DNA of 64,000 bases, taken from NCBI GenBank assembly GCA_963971535.1, contig OZ020591.1, positions 394,501-458,500 on the forward strand. Direction: 5' to 3'. The notes beneath the pieces were generated by a model that saw only the letters and a list, made by a program, of their open reading frames with translations, did no database searches and was not told the DNA's origin. Within the stretch, counting starts at the first letter, position 1. Each line of letters opens with the position of its first letter. Positions 55,762 to 64,000 of this stretch are shown one piece after another. Both the position numbers and the translations under genes were made by a program. The stretch comes from Notolepis coatsorum. Its lineage: Eukaryota; Chordata; Actinopteri; Aulopiformes; Paralepididae.

Positions 55762-57159
55762 TGTTGTGAAGGATCAGATTAAACCGAATATGTATATTTA
55801 TTTATATATATATATTTAATTGTATTTGTATATCGTTTGATATCCCCTGTATATTCCTTGTACAATATGCATTGAATATCCCTTTAGTCTACTAAACAGC
55901 CCATAATAGTTTCATTCTACCATTGGACGAGAACCTGGCGCCAGGTTGCCATACCCCTAGGTCCAAGTTCAATCGTGCCGTCTAACATGTCGTGGCAACC
56001 CCCGGTTCCGCGCAGTAATACGTCGGGCGAAATACGAATGGTACTATTTGTTCATAGCGCATATATATATGGCGCAAGTAAAGTAGAACTTTCTTTTAGT
56101 CCAGTTCTTTACCCTCCAACAGAGTGACAGACGCAAAGCCTCCCCACGACGCACGTGCGGTGTAGTAAGGCCTACTTGGCCCAGAATAGGCATTGAGATA
56201 TCGTGTAGATTAATAGTTGAATAGTCATAGTTTGGCACTATACCGTCGAGTTGGACGTATTCTATTAAGCTAATAATAGTCTATTTATGTATGGTGCATC
56301 GTTCGGTTAGAGTTCTAAAGTTATCAGTACCCCCATCGTTCCTGACGTTATCTGGACGCTTAACCAGGCTGGTCAGACCCCTAGTGGTGATTGCATCCGA
56401 GGAGCTCCGGGCCAAGAGCGACTGGACCTGTATATTGGATTACTCTACCTGGACGACGGCGAGCCTTCCACGGCTTGGATTATGCTTTGTGTGCTTTGAT
56501 TATTCCATGGATAAAGGCCAACACTGCGGAGTGTTGGAACTACCCCCCGGAGAGGACTCCAGGTGAGACGGCGCTCTACACGTGAGGTCGCCTCACGTCT
56601 CTCCGTTGTGGACCGGCAGATACCGTTCCACAGAGGGTCCAGCTGTATTCGTCTGCGGTCCGAGGTTCTGTGGGCACCGTGTCCAAGACTTTGGATTCTC
56701 CCAAGACACCGTCGGCCAGATGGGATACCGCCAGCGGCTTCTCTAACCCCCCCCTCCTACTGTCTTACAACCAGCGGGACCCCCCCCCCCTTAGTGTATC
56801 CAGCTATAATCATTTAAGTACCATCGCTATCGTTTCCTAAATATTCCAGGTTGTATACTTACTCCCTGCGTAACCAGAGATTGGACATTCAATGTTGATT
56901 TACCTACGAATACTCATTTGCCATAAAAGTGCATATTTCATATTTCAAATCATAAATGTAATTAAGTGATCGTTGTATACACCCTTTGCTGTATTAAACC
57001 TTCGATTTGGTACATTTGTGTGGATTCGTTTCATCAGGTGGGAAAGTGTTCATCATACTTATATCTTGTACTGGGTGGCCAGAAGTTAAAGTACATGAGG
57101 TAGTGGTATTAAATATCATATCTAACAATACAGTCAGGGAATTGTACCCCTCAGTTACA
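55762..57159 (+). repeat. right LTR of BEL element 2
   Basis: 1398 bp. Substitutions noticed versus the left LTR: gtgccgtcta for gtgccgccta and ctacctgga for ctacccgga; other differences are C-run lengths. Confidence 0.96.
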
Positions 57160-57448
57160 ATTATTATTATGTTATTATGTTATTCAGTTATCAGGCATGT
57201 GTTTAGGTTGTCTATTACTAATGGTATGATTGTGTGTTGTGTTTGTAAATAGCTGTTTCAAATACAAATGTATGGCATTTTACAATACAAAACTTTGAGG
57301 TCGTTTTCTGAAAAACTAGTTTTTATGCATTTTACTTACACAAAGTCTTGGAACTCCATTTCCCTAGTACCTACACACACCAAACTTTCCACATTTCTTC
57401 CCATCTATATTATGCTTCTTTCTATAGAAGGGTTTGTTGATATATATC

Positions 57449-58572
57449 CAGGGGTGTAAAGTACTTGAATAATTGTACTTTGTTACAATACTTAAGTACT
57501 GTTTTGGGGGATTTGTACTTTACTCGAGTATTATTAGGTTTGTATACTTTGTACTTTTACTCCATTACATTTCAGAGAAAAAAAACATACTTTTTACTCC
57601 TTACATTTAAAATGCAGACCTACAAAGTACAAAGTACAAATCTCACAGGTCCAACCATTTTAATTAGTATATTTTAATTGTTTATCTGGCAGAACTAACG
57701 TCAACGTTATTAATCCTGCGACCACAGGTAAACAGCCAATCAAATCCCCATCAATGGAAAATGAACCCGCCCATACCCATGCTGATTGGTCCTTGTGCAA
57801 CACTAGAAAGCGGGGATCTTTGATTAAACACCTGCTATCAGAAGAATAGACAGTCAGATCCGCATTATCCTGTGGTTAATATTGTGATATTATTCAGGGT
57901 ACTCCAGTATTCTGTCTTTAATATTGTGATATTATTCAGGGTACTCCAGTATTCTGTCTTTAATATTGTGATATTATTCAGGGTACTCCAGTATTCTGCC
58001 TTTAATATTGTGATATTATTCAGGATAATCCAGTATGCTGTGGTTAATATTGTGATACTATTCAGGATACACCATTCTGTTTTTAATATTGTGATATTAT
58101 TCATGCTGTGATGTGAATGCCGTCCATGTTAGTTTACCTTCAATGGAGAAGTGCATTAAATCATTTTAATGCAAAAAAGTGTCCTCTGTTCTTTCATTTC
58201 AGCATTGTCTATCGCAGAACACATTCCATTGTGGGCAGAGTGTATGCTTGGTTTCATTCCAGCCTTGCCTAAACACCAGCTGATGATTTCACTAATAGGC
58301 TCACCTCTTCAACTAACTCACCTGGTTCAATCAATGTATAGTTCAAATGAAAACTTGGCCCATGATGGAATGAGTTTGAGACCCCTGCTCTATCCCTTTA
58401 AAAAAAATGTACTTTTACTTTTTAGTACTTAAGTACATTTAAAATTAGGACTTTTTTACTTTTACTCAAGTGTGTTTTTAGCCAGATACTTTGACTTTTG
58501 CTTGAGTCAGATTTTGAGACGGTACCCATACTTTCACTTAAGTATAATTTCTGGGTACTTTTTACACCCCTG
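57449..58572 (+). mobile_element. Tol2-like hAT transposon, copy 2 (transposase deleted)
   Basis: Termini caggggtgtaaagtacttga and tactttttacacccctg as in copy 1 (10210-12084). The flanks tatatatc and tcatagccgg/tatcattc are not a perfect 8-bp duplication. The whole transposase remnant is missing: gacagtcag joins directly to atccgcattat, which in copy 1 are about 470 bp apart. The 42-bp minisatellite is retained in short form. Confidence 0.9.
57873..58095. repeat. 42-bp minisatellite inside hAT copy 2
   Basis: Five or six copies of the same 42-bp unit as 11097-11620, including the same degenerate last units (ggataatccagtatgctgtg, ggatacaccattctg). Confidence 0.93.
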
Positions 58573-58767
58573 TATCATTCATAGCCGGGTTTATAGTACA
58601 CTACATTTTATACCAAAACTAGGCGAAAACTTTTTTTTTATGACAGTAGACAGTATTTCCTGATGTATGGGCTGATAAGAGGACATAGCCACAAAGTCTC
58701 TCTATACAAAGTTTCGTTTTGAATCTATCAACAAAATGAAACCAAGTTCTATATCATACTAGCTTCC

Positions 58768-58929
58768 GCTCAGCGTCATCTGCACATATCTCACTTCGTG
58801 CATATGCACTGAATAAAAACTCACAATGTACCTTTACATACCAACATCCGTCTGGCCACACCCCATCCGCTACCTTCATAAGCAGGTGTGTGGCCCCACA
58901 CTCGCCTCCTTCTTCACTTTCACCACAAA
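58768..58929 (+). repeat. left inverted terminal repeat of DIRS element
   Basis: About 162 bp, nearly identical to the reverse complement of 63710-63860 except for a 10-bp insertion (catatgcact) in this copy and a few changes near its inner edge. Confidence 0.93.
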
Positions 58930-59053
58930 AGAGTGCCTGTATACCAATCACTTGACAAGGGTATTTAGCTGAAGAAAGTTGAGTTACGTGTTTACATTGT
59001 TTCTTGCTTTTTTCTTTCTCTCATACTTTTACAAAGAAAAAAGCTAAGTCATA

Positions 59054-59752
59054 ATGTTTACCTCAGGGGGTCACGCTAGCAACGTTACCCTTCACCAGCG
59101 GTTCTTCATTTCCTCCTCTGCCGTGCGTCTTGGAGCGGGGTTGACGCCACTGTCGTGGACGGCATCTGTGCCCGGTAGGCGTCCGGTGGATAGCTTGCCT
59201 CTCCAAGGAGCTGGTGCACCAGCGCCGTCTCCTGTGAGATGGCCTGGTTCCTGCTCTGGTTCCTTTGCCGCCGGAGAGTCGTCCGCTGTTGGGCGGCCGG
59301 CTCCTCTGGTGGCGGAGGATTTGAGACGCAAGCTTTTTGCGTCTGCTCGCTCCCGTCGTAAGATGGTGGCTTGCAGACGCGAACGGCCTGGTTTTGGGGA
59401 GTTGCTGGAGCTGGATGAGGATGCGTCTGCTTCTCCGTGGCCGATGGAAACTGAGGACTACATGGTAGAGGCAGATGGGTTCTTTTTCGACGCTCCAGCG
59501 GAGACATGTCCGCCTCCCGTTCAGGATACACTGGCAGGGGGTGATATGTCTCCTTGGGGTCCCTCGTACGCTGATGTTGGGTTAGAACCTCCGACTCAGC
59601 GGCGGGATGCCCTGCTATCAGCCACATCAGAATGTGGCTCTGCGATGTCCAGTAGTCTGCCGCATGTGAGGGACGCGAGCTCGGTGGGGGAAAGTATGCA
59701 GGCGTGCCGCTGCCGCAGCCACTGCCTGTTCCTGTCCCTGATGATCTCATAG
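59054..59752 (+). CDS. DIRS element, first reading frame (Gag N-terminal part)
   Basis: 232 residues from ATG 59054 (MFTSGGHASNVTLHQRFF). Pro/Ser/Ala-rich, with an acidic patch (GELLELDEDASASPWPMET) and PAETCPPPVQDTLAGG in the second half; no domain that I recognise. It overlaps the following frame by about 49 bp in a different phase. The next frame is open upstream of its first Met (KYAGVPLPQPLPVPVP), so the two probably form one Gag divided by a frameshift near ggtgggggaaag (about 59680-59692). Whether that is a mutation, a -1 translational shift or two genuine ORFs is undecided. Confidence 0.5.
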   Translation: MFTSGGHASNVTLHQRFFISSSAVRLGAGLTPLSWTASVPGRRPVDSLPLQGAGAPAPSPVRWPGSCSGSFAAGESSAVGRPAPLVAEDLRRKLFASARSRRKMVACRRERPGFGELLELDEDASASPWPMETEDYMVEADGFFFDAPAETCPPPVQDTLAGGDMSPWGPSYADVGLEPPTQRRDALLSATSECGSAMSSSLPHVRDASSVGESMQACRCRSHCLFLSLMIS

Positions 59753-60678
59753 GTCATTTATGGCAACGTTGTCCTGTGAGAGAGACGGGCGTTGTCTGCC
59801 CATTTTTCCCCTCGATGGAGGCCTACGTCCGTCAGGGACAGGTGGTCTCCCACATCACGGGCCTCACTCCCGCCTACGTGCGAGTCACGAGGGTGGTGGG
59901 TTTGGTAGAAGGTATGAAGGAGTGGGTGCCTCGGCTTGATAGGCCGATGGCAGTTCTACTTTGTCCTGAGGTGGTGTGGGAGTCTTTACGGAAGCCGGTT
60001 CCCCACGGGAAATCGGCGAGGCGGTTGGCTTACTGGAGTGACCAGTCATTCATCACCGCGACTCAATCCCTGGCTGCCACGTCTAACATCGCGCAGCTGG
60101 CGAGGTTCATGTCCGGGATAATGACGGGCGGTACGGAGCTGACCGAAGTACAACATGATCAGCTCGCCCAGGCGGCCGGAGCCATCCTGCATCTGATCCA
60201 GCTGCAGGCTGTCGCCGCTGGGAAAGTACGCGCCCTGGTCACTCTAGCCCAGCGCCACCTTTGGCTGGAGCAGGCGCGTGTGCCGGAGAGGAAGAGGACA
60301 CCACTCCTGACGGCACCCCTCTCCGATGTTGGGCTCTTCGGGTCGGCGTTGCAGCTGATGACCTCAACCTGCAGGGAAATGCAGGAGGAGCGGTCTGTGC
60401 TCCAGCCTAATTTCCCCCCGCCTGATGTCGCCGGTCGAGTCAGACGGAAGGCTCGTCGTCGAGGATCCGCCGCCGAAGCCGCCGCCGCTACCACAGCCAC
60501 TGCTGGCCCTTCGGCGAAGAAGGCCAGGAGGAGAGAGGGCGCCTCGGCCACTGCAGCCGGCCCATCCACGATCGGAGGTGATGGTAGGGATCGTCAAGAC
60601 CAGCCTCCAGTCCTTTACCGTCCCTCCGGGGCTCCCCGGGGTGGCAAACCCCGAGCGGCTCGTGGCAGGCGTCGCTAG
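59704..60678 (+). CDS. DIRS element Gag-like protein
   Basis: 324 residues from ATG 59704. The segment RALVTLAQRHLWLEQARVPE followed by KRTPLLTAPLSDVGLFGSAL resembles the conserved part of fish DIRS Gag proteins (a helical stretch, then RHLWL, a short linker, and LLxAPxSxxGLFG). The N-terminal half has PFFPSMEAYVRQGQVVSHIT and a block with LARFMSGIMTGG. The C-terminus is Ala/Arg-rich and very basic (RRKARRRGSAAEAAAATTA, ending RGGKPRAARGRRR), suited to nucleic acid binding. An AATAAA lies 59 bp after the stop. Assignment rests on the flanking DIRS architecture and this motif; no domain search could be run. Confidence 0.65.
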   Translation: MPLPQPLPVPVPDDLIGHLWQRCPVRETGVVCPFFPSMEAYVRQGQVVSHITGLTPAYVRVTRVVGLVEGMKEWVPRLDRPMAVLLCPEVVWESLRKPVPHGKSARRLAYWSDQSFITATQSLAATSNIAQLARFMSGIMTGGTELTEVQHDQLAQAAGAILHLIQLQAVAAGKVRALVTLAQRHLWLEQARVPERKRTPLLTAPLSDVGLFGSALQLMTSTCREMQEERSVLQPNFPPPDVAGRVRRKARRRGSAAEAAAATTATAGPSAKKARRREGASATAAGPSTIGGDGRDRQDQPPVLYRPSGAPRGGKPRAARGRRR

Positions 60679-63590
60679 TGACTTTTCCCCCTATTGGTTC
60701 CCCCTGTTCCCTTCCCGGCCCAACATATGATTGTCAAATAAAGCGTCCCTCCTAGGAGGGACTGTATTTTGTTACAAACGGTTTGTTTATTCACTACATA
60801 TGATGGGGATACGATGTGTGAACCTTCGCTAGTGTGGGTTTGATAGGAGGGCTAGACTTATAGTCTTGTTTGGTTGCTACATTGCATGTTGCTTAAGCAA
60901 GGCCTGCAGCTTACACTCGGTCGAAAGGTTTTTTTTCTTCCTCGACCTGAAGACTTAGGTTCTTCATATAAAGGTAGAGGTTAGTTGTGTGTTCTGTTGC
61001 TTAAACAGTGATATTGAGCCGCAACACTGTTGTGTTGGTCTGCAGTAATGCTCGTGTGTGTAAGGGTACCGCGGTCTTTTAGGCCGATCTTTCTCTCTAT
61101 CAAATCTTCTGTGTTCTTGCAACATAAACACGGGTGTCGTGTTCAAACTTTGGCCTTGTTATAAACCCTGTTCACAGACTGTGGCTAGCGTGCATTGGGT
61201 TAGCTTATCGCTGTTCATTAGCATACTGGCTACTTAAGGTATCATATGGCTATTTGTTGTTGTCGTATTCGAGGGTTGGGCTTGCGAGGGGGTACCGGAT
61301 AAACCCCTCCTTCCCTCTTCTGATTGGTCGTTTTTTTTTTTTTTACCCTCTTTTTCATTCGGTCCGGCCAAGCTGTTAGGCAGCTTGGCACGGGGGGGGG
61401 GGGGGTTCCCTGACTCCACACCTATCACGGGCAGTTGAGTCATGGGATTCCCCCGTCATAGAATAAGTCACTGGGCACGTTTCTATTGGACGACGGCTTC
61501 CGTGAGTTTTTTACAGACCCATGTGTGGTTCTCTGTTATTGTCAAGTTGTCGGGGCAGAGCGTAGGAACTTGGTGTTCTGCTACGCTCGATGTATGTGTA
61601 ACTTGAGTCTGTTGATCACATGGCTCAATGTTACCGTGACTTTTCAATTCATGGCTCACATGGGAAGTCTCTCTGAGGATTCCCGTCTCCTCCCTGTGGT
61701 GAGGTTGGCGGGATGTAAAAATGAAAAGATTTTTTCCCTCAGCCGTGTCACATGAGATTCATGTCAGTCTGTGTTTTCTTTCTTTTTTAATAAAAAGAGG
61801 AAAGGACATGAAGCACGACGGCTTCTTGTCGTTCTCCCAGGCGACTTGGAGGAACAATGTCTGGTGTCTTGTTAGACTATCCATTGATGTGTTTGGGTCT
61901 CGACGCGTACATAGTGCTGGCTCTGGGTGTTTCTGATAAGAATCACGCATGAGGCTGGTACGCCTTGGTTGCTCGTTATTAAAACTGCGTTTTTATAGGG
62001 CAACTGGGATGGAGTTTTCTCTTCCGAGCGCCAGTTTACTAGGTCTCGACGAATTCTCGTTCATATCTGGGGGATGTTAACGGAATAGATCAAAGCATAG
62101 GTAGAGGGGTCTCACGCCCTTGGGGTGGGCCACTGAGCGCGGTACGAATAGGCGCCCTCTTTAATGTTTTAGATCTACACGCGTACCTACCCCCTCTCCT
62201 GGAGTGGGGATGTCGGCGTGATTAGGGCACGGGACTGGTTCTGGTCACGCTGGTCCAGGTCAGTTAACCCGTTGTCCGCCGGGGACGCAGATCTTCTGTT
62301 TTTTCAGGGGGAAAAATGCCGGGTCGGCCCGGGTGTCACAGGGTTGGGCGTTATGGAGACCCTTTGTTGGGTACATGTTGTACCCTGTGCTGTCATAAAG
62401 GGGCTGGTTCTCCATTCCTTTTCGCCCCTCTCTTACGCATGGCTGAGATGGGGCTGTTGGGGTGGTCTTATAGACCTCCTCTGGTATCCCTGTGTGCATC
62501 CCGGTCCGCCGGGCCCGGTCCGAAGTTGTGTTTTCGTCGACCCGTAGGCCTGGGATAACCCTTTTTTGAAAACTGAAACACTTGTACTGCGGTATAGCCA
62601 GTGTATACCCGCAGGTCTGTTTTGAAGTTTTTCTTGAGGGGTTATACGAACAACCACCGCATGTGGTACCAAGAGGGTGGTTGATTCCCTGGTGTGTTGG
62701 AGCGGAGTCAACTCCCGGGTTACCCGGTTGAGTGTGCCCCTGCACGTTCATGACATCTGCCAATCGTGTCAGCCTTCTCTGCCTCTGCCCCTCTGGAGCG
62801 TCAGGGTTTTTTGGTGGAGGCTTTGTCATGGTGCTCAACAATGCCAGCATACGCCCCTTCCGCCGGGGTGCTGTTTTCAGTTGACCCCTTTGGCGCCTGT
62901 CTCGTCCGCAGTGCTCCAGGCTCGGGTCAAGTGCCTGCTGCCTGGATTGAGGGATCGACCTCTTCTGGAGGTCGTCTCCCCGGTGCGCTGCCTGCTCCCG
63001 CTGTAGTGTAGCCTCTTGAGTGCTTCGAGTTACAGCCATGCTGACTGCCTGAGTATGCCAGGGTCAGTGTGCCAGGCGGCGTGCTAGTGGGGGGAAGGGC
63101 CCGCTCTTGGATGGGCCCTGTCCAAATACGCTGGCGATGTGGGGGGCGGTGTCATTAGTGACCGCCTGGTGAGGTCTTGATGCTGTGGCGTCATTGACCT
63201 CTCCGGGCCCCCTTTTTCCGGGGGGATCCAGTCCCTTCTGGGTCTGGGTCTTCCTTCGCGCTCCGCTGCTACGGCCTTGCCACGGGGTTGAGTTTGCTCT
63301 TGACCCCGTGATTTTGGGGGCAGTAACGAGGTTTGTTCGTTCCCTGGTGGCATGCGGGTTGTGCGTGTGCGTAGTCGTGGGGTCAAGCCACGGTCTGCTC
63401 ACCCTGTGCGTTGAGTTGCTCGAGTTCCTCTTCGCGCGGTCGGATCCGTCTCCCTCCCGTCCTCCAATAGGGAGGGTATCCCTCCATTAGGGAGGGTCGG
63501 GGGGCTCGGTCCTCCCCGGTTCTGATGGTTGTGGGGGGCCTCAGTGGGGTACATTTGTCGAGCTTCAGCTCCCGCTCAGCTCCCGTTGTG
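60679..63590. other. 2.9-kb non-coding interior of the DIRS element
   Basis: The longest frames have no reverse transcriptase, RNase H, methylase or tyrosine recombinase motifs. Features seen: AATAAA at 60737-60742, a palindromic gtccctcctaggagggac just after it, a T-run and a G-run at about 61330-61410, and ccctcc...gggagggt tandem palindromes near 63463-63500. GC content rises strongly toward 63000-63500. Confidence 0.6.
60737..60742 (+). promoter_or_regulatory. polyadenylation signal after DIRS gag
   Basis: AATAAA 59 bp downstream of the gag stop codon, well placed to end a gag-only mRNA. Confidence 0.4.
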
Positions 63591-63680
63591 CAGATGCCGC
63601 TGAGCGGAAGCTAGTACGATATAGAACGATAGGCTATGAATATAACCGTAGTTCTATGAGTACTAGTGACGCTCAGCGTC
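63591..63680 (+). other. internal complementary region of DIRS element
   Basis: 63591-63627 is complementary to 58746-58782 (left end); 63625-63680 is complementary to 63851-63906 (right end). The overlap aac (63625-63627) is the complement of the terminal GTT. It thus encodes the joined ends of a circular form. Confidence 0.92.
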
Positions 63681-63709
63681 TAGACGCCACTGCGGCCTTT
63701 GATCTTGCC

Positions 63710-63860
63710 TTGTGGTGAAAGATTGGGAAGGAGGCGAGTGTGGGGCCACACACCTGCTTATGAAGGTAGCGGATGGGGTGTGGCCAGACAGATGTTGGTA
63801 TGTAAAGGTACATTGTGAGTTTTTATTCACGAAGTGAGATATGTGCAGATGACGCTGAGC
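63710..63860 (-). repeat. right inverted terminal repeat of DIRS element
   Basis: Reverse complement of 58768-58929, lacking the 10-bp insertion. Followed by the private right end to 63906. Confidence 0.93.
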
Positions 63861-63906
63861 GTCACTAGTACTCATAGAACTACGGTTATATTCATAACCT
63901 ATCGTT

Positions 63907-64000
63907 TTTTAATCTGGCATTATCCATGTTGGTGATGCGAGTCTGCGATACATGCAAATGTGTGCATATTTAATGGAGGAAGTGCCTCATTTGCATATAT
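63907..64000. repeat. start of a dispersed repeat also seen at 42325-42375
   Basis: gaagtgcctcatttgcatat with surrounding similarity (tgtgcatattta) occurs in both places; the copy here runs off the window. Confidence 0.5.

Larger units (their letters stand above)
45401..57159 (+). mobile_element. BEL/Pao LTR retrotransposon 2, apparently full length, with nested LINE
   Basis: LTRs 45401-46802 (1402 bp) and 55762-57159 (1398 bp), starting tgttgtgaagg and ending cctcagttaca. 5-bp duplication attat at 45396-45400 and 57160-57164. Apart from C-run lengths only two substitutions were noticed between LTRs. Primer site, one long Gag-Pol frame and a purine tract (attagggggtggc) are present. A LINE (53029-55660) sits between the last codons and the 3' untranslated part. 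Confidence 0.96.
58746..63906 (+). mobile_element. DIRS-type tyrosine-recombinase-class retrotransposon, gag-only, non-autonomous
   Basis: Inverted terminal repeats share 58768-58929 with 63710-63860. Each end has a private outer segment: 22 bp on the left and 46 bp on the right. Both ends carry GTT (58746-58748, 63904-63906). An internal complementary region at 63591-63680 matches the left end (37 bases, 2 mismatches) and then the right end (56 bases, 1 mismatch), overlapping by that same triplet. This is the DIRS arrangement used to close a circular intermediate. A gag-like gene occupies 59054-60678; 60679-63590 has no recognisable reverse transcriptase, methylase or recombinase. Confidence 0.88.

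Noticed and set aside
62260-63039. Minus-strand frame of 259 codons in the DIRS interior
   Set aside because: GC-rich region where long chance frames are expected; no similarity to known DIRS proteins and opposite to gag.

Overview
The window looks like gene-poor DNA from a ray-finned fish, almost certainly a teleost. Evidence: tRNA-derived SINEs of the cichlid AFC kind, L2-type LINEs with the dispersed fish 3' tail (read on one strand as tttatccaaagcgacttaca), Tol2-like and other hAT transposons, BEL/Pao, Ty3-type and DIRS retrotransposons, piggyBac-like MITEs, and large AT-rich microsatellites. No host protein-coding gene, rRNA or genuine tRNA gene could be supported; every convincing reading frame belongs to a mobile element. 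The species cannot be named from the sequence.

Layout. 1-1459: 3' part of an L2/CR1-like LINE ending against a 29-bp GC-rich minisatellite (1460-1795). 2278-3211: TTAA-flanked piggyBac-like element carrying an exon-like segment. 4167-6002: 36/31-bp minisatellite. 6606-7250: minisatellite seeded with short telomeric TTAGGG runs. 8480-13920: a 23-bp minisatellite split by several DNA transposons, at least three with perfect 8-bp target duplications. 14218-14678: SINE. 15630-15864: ATT microsatellite. 15897-16485: hAT MITE.

18036-36440 is a four-layer nest. A minus-strand L2-like LINE whose coding repeat has become a 42-bp minisatellite was split by an L1/Tx1-type LINE (18403-24635, 12-bp TSD); next to that landed BEL/Pao element 1 (24648-35843, TSD gagac); into its left LTR went a CsRn1-like Ty3-type element (25162-29629, minus strand, TSD ctat) that retains Gag, Pol and a canonical -1 frameshift heptamer. 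BEL element 1 lost about 2.3 kb including the reverse transcriptase.

36441-45400 holds SINEs, MITEs, LINE fragments, a long hairpin and a 2.9-kb hAT (42479-45334). BEL/Pao element 2 (45401-57159) has almost identical 1.4-kb LTRs and one long Gag-Pol frame (46871-53056); a 5'-truncated L2-like LINE (53029-55660) sits exactly at its stop codon. 57449-58572 is a second, transposase-less Tol2-like hAT. 58746-63906 is a DIRS-type element: inverted terminal repeats, an internal complementary region matching both ends, a shared GTT triplet, and a gag-like gene, but no recognisable reverse transcriptase or tyrosine recombinase.

Functionally the window is a community of autonomous/non-autonomous pairs: BEL 2 with RT-less BEL 1, Tol2-like hAT copies with shrinking transposase, and a gag-only DIRS that would need enzymes from elsewhere. 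The near-identical LTRs point to recent activity.
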